Positions 49,209 to 60,979 are shown, numbered from the stretch's first letter. The stretch: 64,000 bases of DNA from Amanita rubescens (GCA_015039365.1 WION01000049.1:124001-188000), one strand, 5' to 3'. Notes: a model not told the origin generated them from the sequence alone. Translations and numbers: made by a program.

Positions 49209-52200
49209 ATGTCAGAAGGTTTTTTTCAAGGGGCCCACAACTTCAACGTGATAGGTGGCCAGTTTATAGAGGTTCTTTGATTTAAATGTGTTCTACATAT
49301 GTGGAGTTAATAACTCTTTCTCAAGATAAATCATTGCAATGACCCACCTTCTCTAAACCCTACTTTACCACCCTTACCACCTCTGAAGCTACCCAGTGCT
49401 TCCTTTACAGGTCGTTATGAATACTTGCAAAGGCTGAAGTTCCATTTCACCTCCAATAATGAAGGTAAAAGGATGGTATTCCTTTTGCATGGTCTAGGAG
49501 GCATTGGCAAAACTCAAATTTGCCTTAAATTCATTGAAGAAAATCCTGACTTGTGAGTGCCTTGACATGGCCAATAGCATGGAAAGGGATAAATTATTCA
49601 AGGTTTTCTGATGTATTCTGGATTGATGCTTCTTCAGAAAGTAACATTGAGCTTGGACTCAAGCAGATAGCTCAAGCCTACAATGCCTCTCCAGAGGCAA
49701 AAGCTTCAACTAGACCTATTCTCCAATGGATTTCAAACAGAGCCAAGTGGCTTATTGTCTATGATGGTGCAGATGGACATTATTCAGTGGTTGAAAAATA
49801 TCTTCCACCAGGAAAGGGAGGAAATATTTTGATAACTAGCAGAAATGCTGAATTAAAGAGAATAACATTAAACAAGAATTCAATGGAGGTCCTTGACATG
49901 GCAAATGAAGAAGCTGTTTCCTTGCTTTTACAATCAGCCATGTTTGATGAAGAACCTGACTATGTCATTGATATGGCCAGAAAACTGGTATCAGAACTGG
50001 GTGGGATTCCACTTGCTATTGACCAAGCAGGGGGGTATATGCATTCTTGTGGTTGCAGCATTGATGATTATCTGGAATTGTATGCAAAGCATAGAGATGA
50101 ATTAATGTCAAGTCCTAACTTTAGAGGTGCATCAGATTATGGGACATCTACATATGGAACATGGGATGTTGCAATGCATGAAATTGAGAGGATTGCTGTA
50201 AAGGGCATGGATGGAGAAGCTCATGCAGCACAAACTGCCATCAATCTATTGAGAATTTTTGCATTTCTGGATCATGCCAATATACCAGGAGAATTGTTCA
50301 AGAATGCTGCTGAAAACTACATGGCAAGCAATGTAAATGAAGAATCAGAGGATGGGCTTCCATTATCAGTGAAACTCTTGGATCATAAGACTTTGTTCTT
50401 GAGTGAGGAAGGTATATGGGATAAATTTGAATTTCTTTATGGGATTCAAGTATTGCTATCTTTTTCCTTGATCAAATCCCATAATCACCTGTATTCAATG
50501 CATCTATTAGTGAATGCATGGAACAGGAGCAGGCTACCAAAGGGAGAAACTTCATACTGGTATCAGAAAGCAAGAGCAGTGTTATCTTGCTCAATAGTCC
50601 CTGATTATGATGTTGATAACTATACATTTTGTCGACTCCTTGTACCACATCTTAGGTCAAGCACTTCACATGCATTGGAAATGAAGTTGGAGAGCACTTA
50701 TTATGATGATGATTATGAAAGATTTTCATTTATTCTTTATTGTGTGGGTGACTGGAATGCAAGGGAAAGGTTGTTGCAGGTGACAGTGAATGAGAGAAAT
50801 GCAAGGCTTGGGCACCATCATTTAAAGACTCTTATGAGCATGAGCAAATTGGCAAACACATATAGTTATCAAGGAAGGTCAGATGAGGCAGAGAAGCTGC
50901 ATTTGGAGATAACAAATACAAGAAAAGCAAAGTTTGGACCAGACCATCCAGACACTCTTGGGAGTATGAGCAGTTTGGCAAGCACATACAGTCACCAAGG
51001 AAGGTGGGATGAGGCAGAGAAGCTACAGTTGGAAGTGATGAATACAAGAAAAACAAAACTTGGGCTGGACCATCCAGACACTCTTAGAAGCATGAATAAT
51101 TTGGCAAACACATACAGTCATCAAGGAAGATGGGATGAGGCAGAGAAGGTGCACTTGGAAGTAATGAGTATAAGAAAAACAAAGCTCAGGCTGGACCATC
51201 CAGACACACTTCAGTGCATGAACAATTTGGCACAGACATACAGTCATCAAGGAAGATGGGATGAGGCAGAGAAACTGCATTTGGAAGTGACCAATGCAAG
51301 AAAAGGAAAGCTTGGGCTGGACCATCCAGACACTCTTAGGAGCATGAACAATATGGCAAACACATATAGTCATCAAGGAAGATGGGATGAGGCAGAGAAA
51401 CTGCATTTGGAAGTAATCAATATAAGAAAAACAAAGCTTGTGCTGGACCATCCAGACACTCTTAGGAGCATGAACAATTTGGCAAATACATACAGTCATC
51501 AAGGAAGATGGCATGAGGCAGAGAAAGTGCATTTGGAGGTGATGAATATAAGAAAAACAAAGCTTGGGCTAGACCATCCAGACACTCTTAGGAGTATAAA
51601 CAATGTGGCAAACACATACTGGAATCAAGGAAGATGGGATGAGGCAGAGAAACTGCAATTGGAAGTGTTGAATACAAGAAAAACAAAGCTTGGCCTGGAC
51701 CATCCAGACACTCTTGTGAACATGAATGATTTGGCAAACACATACAGTGATCAAGGAAGATTGGATGAGGCAGAGAAGCTGCATTTAGAAGTGTTGAATA
51801 CAAGAAAAACAAAGCTTGGGCAGGACCATCCAGACACTCTTGGGAGCATGAACAATTTGGCAAAGACATACAGTCATCAAAGGAGATGGAATGAGGCAGA
51901 GAGGCTGCATTTGCAAGTGATGAATACAAGACAAATCAAGCTTGGGCTGGACCATCCAGACACACTTAGGAGCATGAACAATGTGGCAAGCACATACCAT
52001 GAGCAAGGAAGATGGGATGAGGCAGAGAAACTGCAGTTGGAAGTAATGGATTTGAAAAAATCAAAGCTTGGACTGGACCATCCAGATACTCTTGTGAGCA
52101 TGAATGATCTGGCAAAGACATTCAGTAATCAGGGAAGATGGGATGAGGCAGAGAAACTCCATTTGGAAGTGATGGATATAAGCAAGGCAAAGCTTGGGCT

Positions 52201-52576
52201 AGACCATCCAGACACCCTTACTATCATGGCAAATTTGGCAACCACATACAGAAACCAAGGAAGATGGGATCAAGCCCAGGCTTTGTTATCTCATGCTGCT
52301 AAGAATATGCAACAAGTTCTGGGACATCATCACCCAACTACCCTGTATCTCATAGAACAACTTGACAGTCTTTCCAAAGCAAGAGATAAGATGCATTCAC
52401 AAGAAATAATACCAGTGGTATTTTGCAGCATACATGTTCAACTTGTAGTTCACTTACATTTGATGCAGCCTGAACCTGCCCAGTCCAATGATCAGTTACT
52501 AGAGACAACAGCACCTCAGCACAACTTGAGGAAAAAGTTCAAGAAAATATGGAGGTCACGGCCTAGCTTTAAGTAG
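49209..52576 (+). CDS. NLR-type STAND protein 2 (NB-ARC + 12 TPR)
   Basis: Exons 49209-49271, 49326-49552 and 49603-52576 give 1087 residues with an intact frame. The N-terminal motif is MSEGFFQGAHNFNVIGGQFI, then a Pro/Leu-rich linker, P-loop FLLHGLGGIGKTQICLKFIE, VFWIDASSESN, WLIVYDGADGHYS, GGNILITSRNAEL and GGIPLAIDQAGGYMHSCGC. Winged-helix-like parts include LLRIFAFLDHANIPGELF. Twelve 42-residue TPRs fill 50805-52340. The end is basic (NLRKKFKKIWRSRPSFK). A 51 bp stretch (52420-52470), gt...ag and without stops, corresponds to an intron of NLR1, so the last exon may be spliced out of the reading given here, removing 17 residues. Exon 3 has only two CpG. Likely role: cytosolic recognition and death signalling (inference from family). 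Confidence 0.9.
50805..52340 (+). repeat. TPR-coding tandem array of NLR2 (12 units, 126 bp period)
   Basis: Twelve 42-codon units, many almost identical (LDHPDTLRSMNNLANTYSHQ followed by GRWDEAEKLHLEV). Variation concentrates at a few positions such as the residues after LANTY and after EAEK. Confidence 0.9.
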
Positions 52577-52739
52577 TTTTGCTTTTGTACATTTCAGAGT
52601 TCATTGTATATTGTTTCTGGTATAGTAGGCAACCTTGATCCAATAAATGAAACATTGATCTCACATATTTTAGCTCTTGATGAGAGAAACACAGCATTGA
52701 ATTACACTATGTACGAAATTCTACACACCCAAAATGTCC

Positions 52740-52965
52740 GATTCGCAACCGTGACTGCCATCGATTTTTCCAATCTTGGGCTCGGGCCTGAAGACAGTTA
52801 CCTGGGGAAGGAGCGCAATGGGGATGAATGATATCAGCTAGAGCAGCTGAGGATAAAATGGGCATACACTGCTGACATGTTATAGCCGCACTTCGGATCG
52901 CATCCTCCATCCCACTTGTCATCGCAGCTGGGCAAAGAGTCAGTGCGGAGACGCGCATAGTATAT
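52740..52965 (-). pseudogene. RNase T2 relic of module copy B
   Basis: Aligns with two separate parts of the intact gene at 60980-62290. Bases 52740-52830 match the last exon (tcttgggctcg, then ggggatgaatga) and bases 52836-52965 match the region around 61682-61800 (agctagagc, catcgcagctg-gcaaaga, cagtgcgga). The roughly 640 bp between them, including the HEW block, is deleted, and the 5' half is missing. No open frame survives. Confidence 0.75.
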
Positions 52966-53115
52966 AGAATATTTATGCTTATTTCATTTGTGCGGTACTT
53001 GGAAGATTTCGGACATAAAAAAAGACATATTAAGTTGTCCCAAGTCACCCCGGTAATGAAAAGCTGAGAGGGAAAATCCTGATACAACTAGTCGAGCGCA
53101 AACTACCAGGTGCTT

Positions 53116-54944
53116 TCAACCCTGACGCCGGTCCCAGGGAACAGCGGGAGTCGGCGTTTCTTCCACTCTACCTGTCCGCGCAAACTGCGCCCCGATGCCT
53201 ATCGTATCCTCCAACAGCTCTTGACCAGGCAAGTGAAGCTGTCCGAGTTGCCCTGCCGCACGCAGCTGTTCTGCACGCAACCGCTCAGCGGGCGGTACGC
53301 CGAACAATGTTTCCTCCTGAAATCCACCACCTCCAACAAGCCTGCTATCGTCATCGAACGAGTCGTCGACCTCGAGTTCGGCCCCTTCCACGCCTCGTGC
53401 AAACGGATGAATAGGTGCGATTCCTAGATTTGCTGCTTCCTCTGCAATAAGGGAATCGTCCGAGTGATTAGATGATCCGAAAGAATCATCAGCGTCCGCT
53501 TGGCGTTGTGAAGCCATGAGGAAAGCAGCGGATGGATGAGCGGTATTGTTGATCTCATCCAATGAATCCGAGTCTGAATCTGCGCCCGGTGCTAAGATAC
53601 TGTCGTCATCGTCCATCCCATGGCGGGTGTAGCGGGAAAGAGAAGGGGGAGTGGGTACGGTGCTGCTCGTCATGGAAGACGATTCAGCCCTGCCGAGTGG
53701 GTATCCAAACATGCGACGCGCTTTCGCGCTTTTCTGTTGGATCTCGCGAATAAGGTCGTTTGATATCCTTGTGGACGCTTCTTTTCCAGGCGTTTTTCCT
53801 AGCCTGAGGAATCCTAGCTCCGCAGAAGATCGTGGCGGTCGCGCGGGGGACATGAGAACGGGCGGCGACATGCCAGCTGGAAGTCCGTCGAAAGATTCGT
53901 CTTGGTCCTTGGCAGTTCGACTCGCTTTTGTCGCCCCCTTCAGACCACGAGGAGTGGCATTAGACAAATCGACAACTCCGCTCCACCTTTCTGGTTTGAC
54001 ACTGGTAGGCAAGTAGGGGTTGTGCGTTTTCGAGATGGGTGTCTTTGTCTTGCCTTTGAACTTCAATGGTGATACCACTTTGACCGCGTCTCCTGGAGTG
54101 GCATCAACGGAGAATACGTTTTGTCGGAGAACGTTGCGTAAGAGAGGAGCGTCTTCCCTACCCTTGCCCTTGGCGCTTTGAGGACGAGCCTGAGAGCCCA
54201 TTATGCTATCAAGGCTCAACGATAGGCTGGTTTCCGCGTTGGGGGTATCAAGTTGAACTTCTCTCGCCAAGTCTTGTATCTCGCGGTCTAGACGCACCAA
54301 AGGCGATTCAACAGAGGCAGCCCAAGAGGACCCCGCGTCGCTTTGATCATCTGTGTTACTATATGCGTGCGTTGTCCGTTCAATTGCAGGAGTAGACGAA
54401 TAGGCGTGTTGACATGGCATGAACGAGCTCTCGCTAGTGCTCATGCTAGGCTCGACAGAATCTGACTGGGGTTGTACTATCAATTCAGGGTCATCTCGTT
54501 CGGATTCGGTATTCTCGTTTACGGTCTCGTGGTCATCAAAAGTCGGAATGCGTATCTGTGCCGCTTGTTCGTAGAAAGAGGTCCAAAACTGTTTTGATGT
54601 GTAAGCCTACGGATATTGTTGGCACGAGATGTCATACCTTTGCAGCTTCTCTAACAGGTTCCGTGCCCACAGCATAACGTTTCACTGCGGGTAATATCTT
54701 GTTCGCAAGAGTATTGTGGACCTTTGAAAAGTTTTCGTCTATGTTCTGGAGTGGGGGTGGACGACGCGAGCTCGGGATTGGATAACGTAAGTCATACCTG
54801 TAGTTTAATGGTGATCAACTGCTCGATCTGGTCGATCTGATCGTTTATTGGCGCGTTGGTATCGAGGCCCGGGATATGAATGGATGCAGGATGAGGGTTT
54901 GGAGTCCAGTTAGGCGGATTCGGGGGAATTGGACGGTCTGACAT
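53116..54944 (-). CDS. ASK1: DASH/Dam1 complex subunit Ask1
   Basis: Subunit of the DASH ring that couples kinetochores to spindle microtubules in fungi. The start at 54944 gives MSDRPIPPNPPNWTPNPHPA. The conserved N-terminal domain reads INDQIDQIEQLITIKLQ, then after an intron NIDENFSKVHNTLANKILPA, VKRYAVGTEPVREAAKFWTS and FYEQAAQIRIPT. The rest is a long disordered region with Ser-Pro sites (SPPVLMSPARPP), fitting cyclin-dependent kinase phosphorylation known for Ask1 in yeast (family knowledge). Acidic patches and LFGVPPAERLRAEQLRAAGQ lie near the C-terminus. Three exons, frame intact, normal CpG content. It separates module copies B and C. Confidence 0.88.
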
Positions 54945-55543
54945 TGGTCGACGCGTCAGGTCACGCGCACGAGTCACGAAGGTTCGACGGTAATCAGCTC
55001 GCTCGCGAAGTAATCAACATATCGCGGGCAACTGCACGTCGTGACGGTGAGGCGCCACTGCTAATTCCATGCTGTCGTCACCGTGTCCTCCTTAAACCCA
55101 CGCCGTTGTCGTCATCATACCAGCCTCAGTAAACCCTCCGAGAGTCGGACTTGTCTGGCCAGTACATGATCATCTCTGATACACCCGTTCTGCCTCCTCA
55201 ACGATGCCCGCCGCCCATTTTTAGCTCAGCTGCCCGCCACTGTTCAGGCTGTGATGAGTGAGAATACTGTCAAGAGCTGATGGAATTGGGCGAGAGGGAG
55301 AGGTGAAAGGAGATGGTGGGCAAGGGGTAGACAACGAGCGTGGGCATGGACTTGGTGAGGGAGCATTGGGGAGACAGCGCTGTGCGCCAAGAAGTCCTAG
55401 TGTGATAGATATTCTACTCGAATTCCCTGCTCGTCATATCAATACCCGTACCTGCCCCGTACTCGTGATATCGTCCACCCGACACAGAACTGGAACTTCG
55501 GCCACCCTAGCCCGGAATTCAACCGTCCAACACCGCTATCATC
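54945..55543. other. divergent promoter region
   Basis: Spacer between Ask1 (-) and the kinase-like gene (+). A 115-codon open frame (55258-55605) overlaps the next start in another frame and is not recognised. Confidence 0.4.
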
Positions 55544-57370
55544 ATGTCCAACCTGCACGATTTCCTGGTGGAACATGCGACGTTCCCATCACCTCAACAG
55601 GCTAACGAAGGTTTATCTGCCGGCACCACAGACATCATATCTCCACTTGAAGTCTCGTTGCTCGAACGAGAGTGGAAGGCCAACCACGCTGTGCGAGACA
55701 ATACCCTTGTTCAGAAACTTTGCAATACTCTGGAGAACATCCTCGGAGACACCCTTTTGGCAGCGGATGTCGAAAATCAACTCCTATCGCGGTTTTCACC
55801 TAGGATACAGTTCGGTGCGCTTGGCCGACAAGACCCCGATTGGAGAACGAATCCAAGCGAATGCCACGTAAGTTTTTAACTCTTCATTCGAGGCCCCAGC
55901 AATTCGGGCTGATCTTTGGAACAGAGTCGGGTTTTGTTGACCAAAGGCGTCCTCCAAGCTTTAGAGGATTGCTTGTGGGTATATGGTCGATACAACTTGG
56001 TGGTAAAAACAGAACAAGTGGCGGACAGAGGGACCTCCAGCGTTGACCGCGTTTTAGAAGTGGACGGCGAGGGCGGGGGTCTCCTTGAGGTAAAATCCCC
56101 ATCGGTCATGAATAATGTTGGCGGGTTGTTACCGCAGAATGGCATCGAGTTGACATGGGCTCACGGTCAACCTTTAGCGCCAAAAATGCTTACAAAGGTG
56201 AGTACGCTATTTTCGTCACCTACAACGCTGGCCTTTAAGAAATACATATAGGCTGCATTGTATTTGGGTCTAAGACGAATGGAATGGCTCTTTATGACCT
56301 GCCACAATCACTGGATTGTGTGCCGCCTTGTGAGGGATGATCACCACCCTTTCCTTGCCTACTCGCCAATGATCAGCATCGATGACTCATCAGTGCCCTT
56401 TCGAGCACTTCTCGGCGCCATCTTGTCTGTTGTCAAAAAGGTTCCTGTCGAGCTTACCGAATTCGATCCCAATATGAAACTTGATATTATTGTTGAAGAA
56501 CGAGACGAGGATCCTTTACACATCAATGATGGCTCAGCATATTCAGCTAGTTCAGGAAAAATAGCGAACGATCCTCCAATTACCCGTAACCGTCACCGCA
56601 CTGGCCAAAGGAAGGCAGAGTCCGAGCTACTGGTTTATCCATGCCTCCTGTCGTCATTTGCCTTGCTCATTTACTCTTAGATCACCTCGTCTCCCCAAGA
56701 TTCGCCCGAATCCTCCCAAATTTGGATACATCTCCACCCCTTCTCGAACAATATGCTCGCCCTTCCGCAGTGCGCCAAGAATGGGAAACGGCGCCTGTGG
56801 CTGACCCGCTTTGTAGGGTCTGGGTCAACTGGCAATGCCTGGGAATGTCACTTTGATGGCAGCGCTGACTTTTTCATCGTCAAGATCGTCGAGGTGCTAC
56901 GCCATGCTGACGCAGACAAGCGACAACGGCTCCATGATGAGTTTAAGGTCTACCTTACCTTGGAGAAGGCATACCAATCTCGTCAACCACACGATCGTAT
57001 CGCTCCTCGCTGCTATGGTGCATTCAAAGGCGATGGCATAGCCATTCTCGTTCTCGATTTATGTGATGGTGTTCTGAATGAGTGGGGAGAGCTTAGCGAT
57101 CCTGAGCGGTAAGCGGTAGCAATCATGCCGAAGCAATTGCTCTCATTGACGATCACGATTCCTTGCAGATCTCAAGTGTATAAGTTGGTACGGGACCTTC
57201 ATCGTATTGGGATAACTCATGGAGACCTCGAACCCCGGAATATTGCGCGTACTCGTGAAGGCGGGTTCTGCCTCATTGACTTTTCGGAGAGCAGGAGGCA
57301 TACCTGCAAGGGGGGCAAGGTACACGGCCACTTCACTCTCTTGATTCAGGCGGCCTCATCCCAAAAATAG
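55544..57370 (+). CDS. protein kinase-like protein of basidiomycete type
   Basis: The start at 55544 gives MSNLHDFLVEHATFPSPQQA. The N-terminal half (VLEVDGEGGGLLEVKSPSVM, YLGLRRMEWLFMTCHNHWIV) is a conserved but unnamed region seen before kinase-like domains in mushrooms. The C-terminal half has a glycine-rich loop VGSGSTGNAWE, a lysine in FFIVKIVE, ILVLDLCDGVLNEW, a catalytic loop THGDLEPRNIA and LIDFSESRRH, in place of DFG. Five exons including introns 56090-range and 56634-56680. After ESRRH the frame soon stops (57368-57370). Relatives usually end shortly after this point, so truncation is possible but not certain. The end lies only about 85 bp from the left border of module copy C. Confidence 0.7.
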
Positions 57371-57844
57371 ACGTGTTCCGAACTGCAAACATTGCGAAAC
57401 TGCTTATGGAAACGACAGCCACAGACCTAGCTGATCGATGAACAGCTTGGAATCAGAATTGGCATATTACACTTTGTCACTGGGAGTTTGTTGGAGCAGT
57501 TGATTACCAAGTAGCCACTATTTATCTTATGATCATAGTATGGATATGATCCTATGGCCCATTGCATGATACTCCAGTCACTGTGACCTGCATGGTGCTG
57601 CTCCAGTCAGGCTGGCTTTCATAGCAAGCACGCAAACGGTGACAATGACCTTTACCGTGACTTGCGAAGGTCAATGTGATTATGTGACATGTGTGACATT
57701 CTCTCTTTGTGCTTGACCACAACATAGCTATATCCATTGCACCATATCAAGTAACCATGGTCTGTACTAATTGAAGCCATGAACTTGATTGAAGTTGACA
57801 ATTCTTTACACATTTCTAATTGTCAACAGTCAACAGTGGCTGGC

Positions 57845-60723
57845 ATGTCAGAAGGTTTTTTCAAAGGGGCTCAACATTTCATTGTAATGGGTGGCCAGTT
57901 TACAGAGGTGGTTTAAATGTATTTTATGTGGAGTCTGTTGATAACCCACTCAAGATAAATCATTTCAATGACCCACCTTCTCCAAACACTGCTTTACCAG
58001 ATTTACCACCTATGAAGCTACCTAGTGCTTCCTTTACAGGTCGTGATCAATACTTGCAAAGACTGAAGCTCCATTTTAACTCCAGTATTGAGGGAAAAAG
58101 GAAAGTATTTCTTTTGCATGGTCTAGGAGGCATTGGCAAAACTCAAATTTGCCTTAAATTCATTGAAGAAAATCCTGACTTGTGAGTGCCTTGACATGGC
58201 CAATAGCATGGAAAAGGAATAAATCATTCAAGGTTTTCTGATGTATTCTGGATTGATGCTTCTTCAGATAGTAACATTGAGCTTGGACTCAAGCAGATAG
58301 CTCAAGCCTACAATGCCTCTCCAGAGGCAAAAGCTTCAACTAGATCCATTCTCCAATGGATTTCAAACAGAGCCAAGTGGCTTATTGTCTATGATGGTGC
58401 AGATGGACATTATTCAGTGGTTGAAAAATATCTCCCACCAGGAAAGGGAGGAAATATTTTGATAACTAGCAGAAATGCTGAATTAAAGAGAATTACATTG
58501 AACAAGAATTCAATGGAGGTACTTGACATGGAAAATGAAGAAGCTGTTTCCTTGCTTTTACAGTCAGCCATGCTTGATGAAGAACCTGACTATGTCATTG
58601 ATATGGCCAGAAAACTGGTATCAGAACTGGGTGGGATTCCACTTGCTATTGACCAAGCAGGGGGGTACATGCATTCCTGTGGTTGCAGCATTGATGATTA
58701 TCTGGAATTGTATGCAAAGCATAGAGATGAATTAATGTCAAGTCCTAACTTCAGAGGTGCATCAGATTATGGGACATCTACATATGGAACATGGGATGTT
58801 GCAATGCATGAAATGGAGAGGATTGCTGCAGAGGGCATGGAAGGAGAAGCTCATGCAGCACAAACTGCCATCAATTTATTGAGAATTTTTGCATTTCTGA
58901 ATCATGCCAATATACCAGGAGAATTATTCAAGAATGCTGCTGAAAACTACATGAAGAGAAATGTAAATGAAGAATCAGAGGATGGGCTTCCATTGTCAGT
59001 GAAACTCTTGGATCATAAGACTTTGTTCTTGAGTGAGGAAGGTGTATGGGATAAATTTGAATTTCTTTATGGGATTCAAGTCTTGCTATCTTTTTCCTTG
59101 ATCAAGTCCCATAATCAGCTGTATTCAATGCATCTATTAGTGAATGCATGGAACAGGAGCAGACTACCAAAGGGAGAAGCTTCAGACTTGTATCAGAAAG
59201 CAATAGCAGTGTTATCTTGCTCAATAGTTCCTGATTATGCTGTTGATAACTATACATTTTGTCGAATGCTTGTACCACATCTTAGGTCAAGCACTTTGCA
59301 TGCATTACAAATGAAGTTTGAAAACACCTATTATGATGATGAACATGAAAGATTTTCATTTGTTTTTTATTGTGTGGGGGACTGGAATGAAAGCAAAAAG
59401 TTGCAGCAAGTGATAGTGAGTGAGAGAAGTGTGAGGCTTGGGCAGCATCATTTAACCACTCTTATGAGCATGAATAATTTAGCAATGACTTACAGTCATC
59501 AAGGAAGATGGGATGAGGCAGAGAAGCTGCAGTTGGAAGTGATGAATATAAGCAAAGCAAAGCTTGGACTGGATCATCCAAACACTCTTACAAACATGCA
59601 CAATTTGGCAATGACTTACAGTCATCAAGGAAAATGGGATGAGGCACAGAAGCTGCAGTTGGAAGTGATGAATATAAGCAATGCAAAGCATGGACTGGAT
59701 CATCCAAACACTGCTCTTCTGAGCATGAATAATTTGGCATTCACATACGGTCATCAAGGAAGATGGGATGAGGCACAGAAGCTGCAGTTGGAAGTGATGA
59801 ATATAAGCAAAGCAAAGCTTGGATTGGATCATCCAAGCACTCTTCTGAGCATGAATAATTTAGCAATGACTTACAGTCATCAGGGAAGATGGGATGAGGC
59901 AGAGAAGCTGCAGTTGGAAGTGATGAATATAAGCAATGCAAAGCTTGGACTGGATCATCCAAACACTCTTCTGAGCATCAACAATTTGGCAATGACTTAC
60001 AGTCGTCAAGGAAGATGGGATGAAGCAGAGAAGATGCAGTTGGAAGTGATGAATATAAGCAAAGCAAAGCTTGGACTGGATCATCCAAACACTCTTTCAA
60101 GCATGAATAATTTGGCATTGACTTACAATAAACAAGGAAGATGGGATGAGGCAGAGAAGCTGCAATTGGAAGTGATGAATATAAGCAAAGCAAAGCTTGG
60201 ACTGGATCATCCAAACACTCTTTTGAGCATGAATAATTTGGCATTGACTTACAATAAACAAGGAAGATGGGATGAGACAGAGAAGCTGCAATTGGAAGTG
60301 ATGAATATAAGCAAAGCAAAGCTTGGACTGGATCATCCAAACACTCTTCTGAGCATGAACAATTTGGCAATGACTTATGATAATCAAGGAAGATGGGATG
60401 AGGCAGAGAAGCTGCAGTTGGAAGTGTTGGAAAAAAGAAAAACACAGATTGGGCTAGACCATCCAGACACTCTAGATAGCATGGCTGGCTTGTCATTGAT
60501 ATATTGGGATCAGGGTAAATGGGATGAAGCACAGGCCTTGTTAGCTCATGCTGTTGACAAGATGCAACAAGTTATAGGGTATCAACACCCAAGCACCCTT
60601 GGTTACATGAAAGAACTTGACAATCTTTCTAAAGCAAGGGATCAGATGAACTCACAAAAAATATGCAGCACCATTGGTATGTTACAGCTCACATACTCCA
60701 ATTTGCACCTCACTTGCATTTGA
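57845..60723 (+). CDS. NLR-type STAND protein 3 (NB-ARC + 9 TPR)
   Basis: Exons 57845-57907, 57955-58181 and 58233-60723 give 926 residues. The layout matches NLR2: MSEGFFKGAQHFIVMGGQFT, P-loop FLLHGLGGIGKTQICLKFIE, WLIVYDGADGHYS, GGNILITSRNAEL and GGIPLAIDQAGGYMHSCGC. Nine TPRs (59440-60590) are highly alike; the third carries one extra residue (HPNTALLSMNN). The frame ends at 60723 with LHLTCI. Downstream bases 60755-60817 still resemble the basic tail of NLR2 (NFKKKFKKIWSFK) but are out of reach: reading through or splicing the intron-like segment both give a stop. Exon 3 has three CpG. It is convergent with the RNase T2 gene; 257 bp separate the stops. Confidence 0.9.
59440..60590 (+). 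repeat. TPR-coding tandem array of NLR3 (9 units, 126 bp period)
   Basis: Nine 42-codon units, the middle ones nearly identical at DNA level (gatggatcatccaaacactc-like repeats). This suggests recent expansion or gene conversion within the array. Confidence 0.9.
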
Positions 60724-60979
60724 TATAGCCTGAGCTTGCCTAGCTCAATGACCAGTTAGAAACAATACTACCTCTGCACAACTTCAAGAAAAAGTTCAAG
60801 AAAATATGGAGCTTTAAGTAGTTTTACATCTGTGTTCAGAGTGTAATATAGACAGCCTTGAGCCAAGGAATCAAAGTATTGATGATATATTTACGAGAGA
60901 AACACAGTATCATTGAATCACACTATATAACCAAACTATATGTACACATGTCCAAAAATATACTGATTCACGGCCGCCA

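Larger units (their letters stand above)
48860..52990. repeat. module copy B: duplicated NLR plus truncated RNase T2
   Basis: Direct-orientation paralogue of 57455-61870. Similarity begins abruptly at agaattggcatattac (about 48,862 and 57,461) and covers a promoter of about 350 bp (gcgaaggtcaatgtga-like and caattctttacac-like blocks), all NLR exons, the 3' flank with gagagaaacacag, and part of the RNase T2 gene. The right edge is near 52,970-52,990. Confidence 0.85.

Noticed and set aside
51023..51532. Long minus-strand open frames (up to 169 codons) opposite the TPR array of NLR2; similar ones at 51588-52101 and 59479-60532
   Set aside because: They are periodic mirror frames of the 126 bp repeat, kept open because the sense strand avoids certain codons. 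They have the repeat period and no independent features.
39720..60950. Repeat-induced point mutation of the ascomycete type as the cause of CpG loss
   Set aside because: That process acts mainly on CpA and creates TpA-rich, stop-filled copies. Here CpA and TpG are abundant, CpG is specifically missing and the frames are open.
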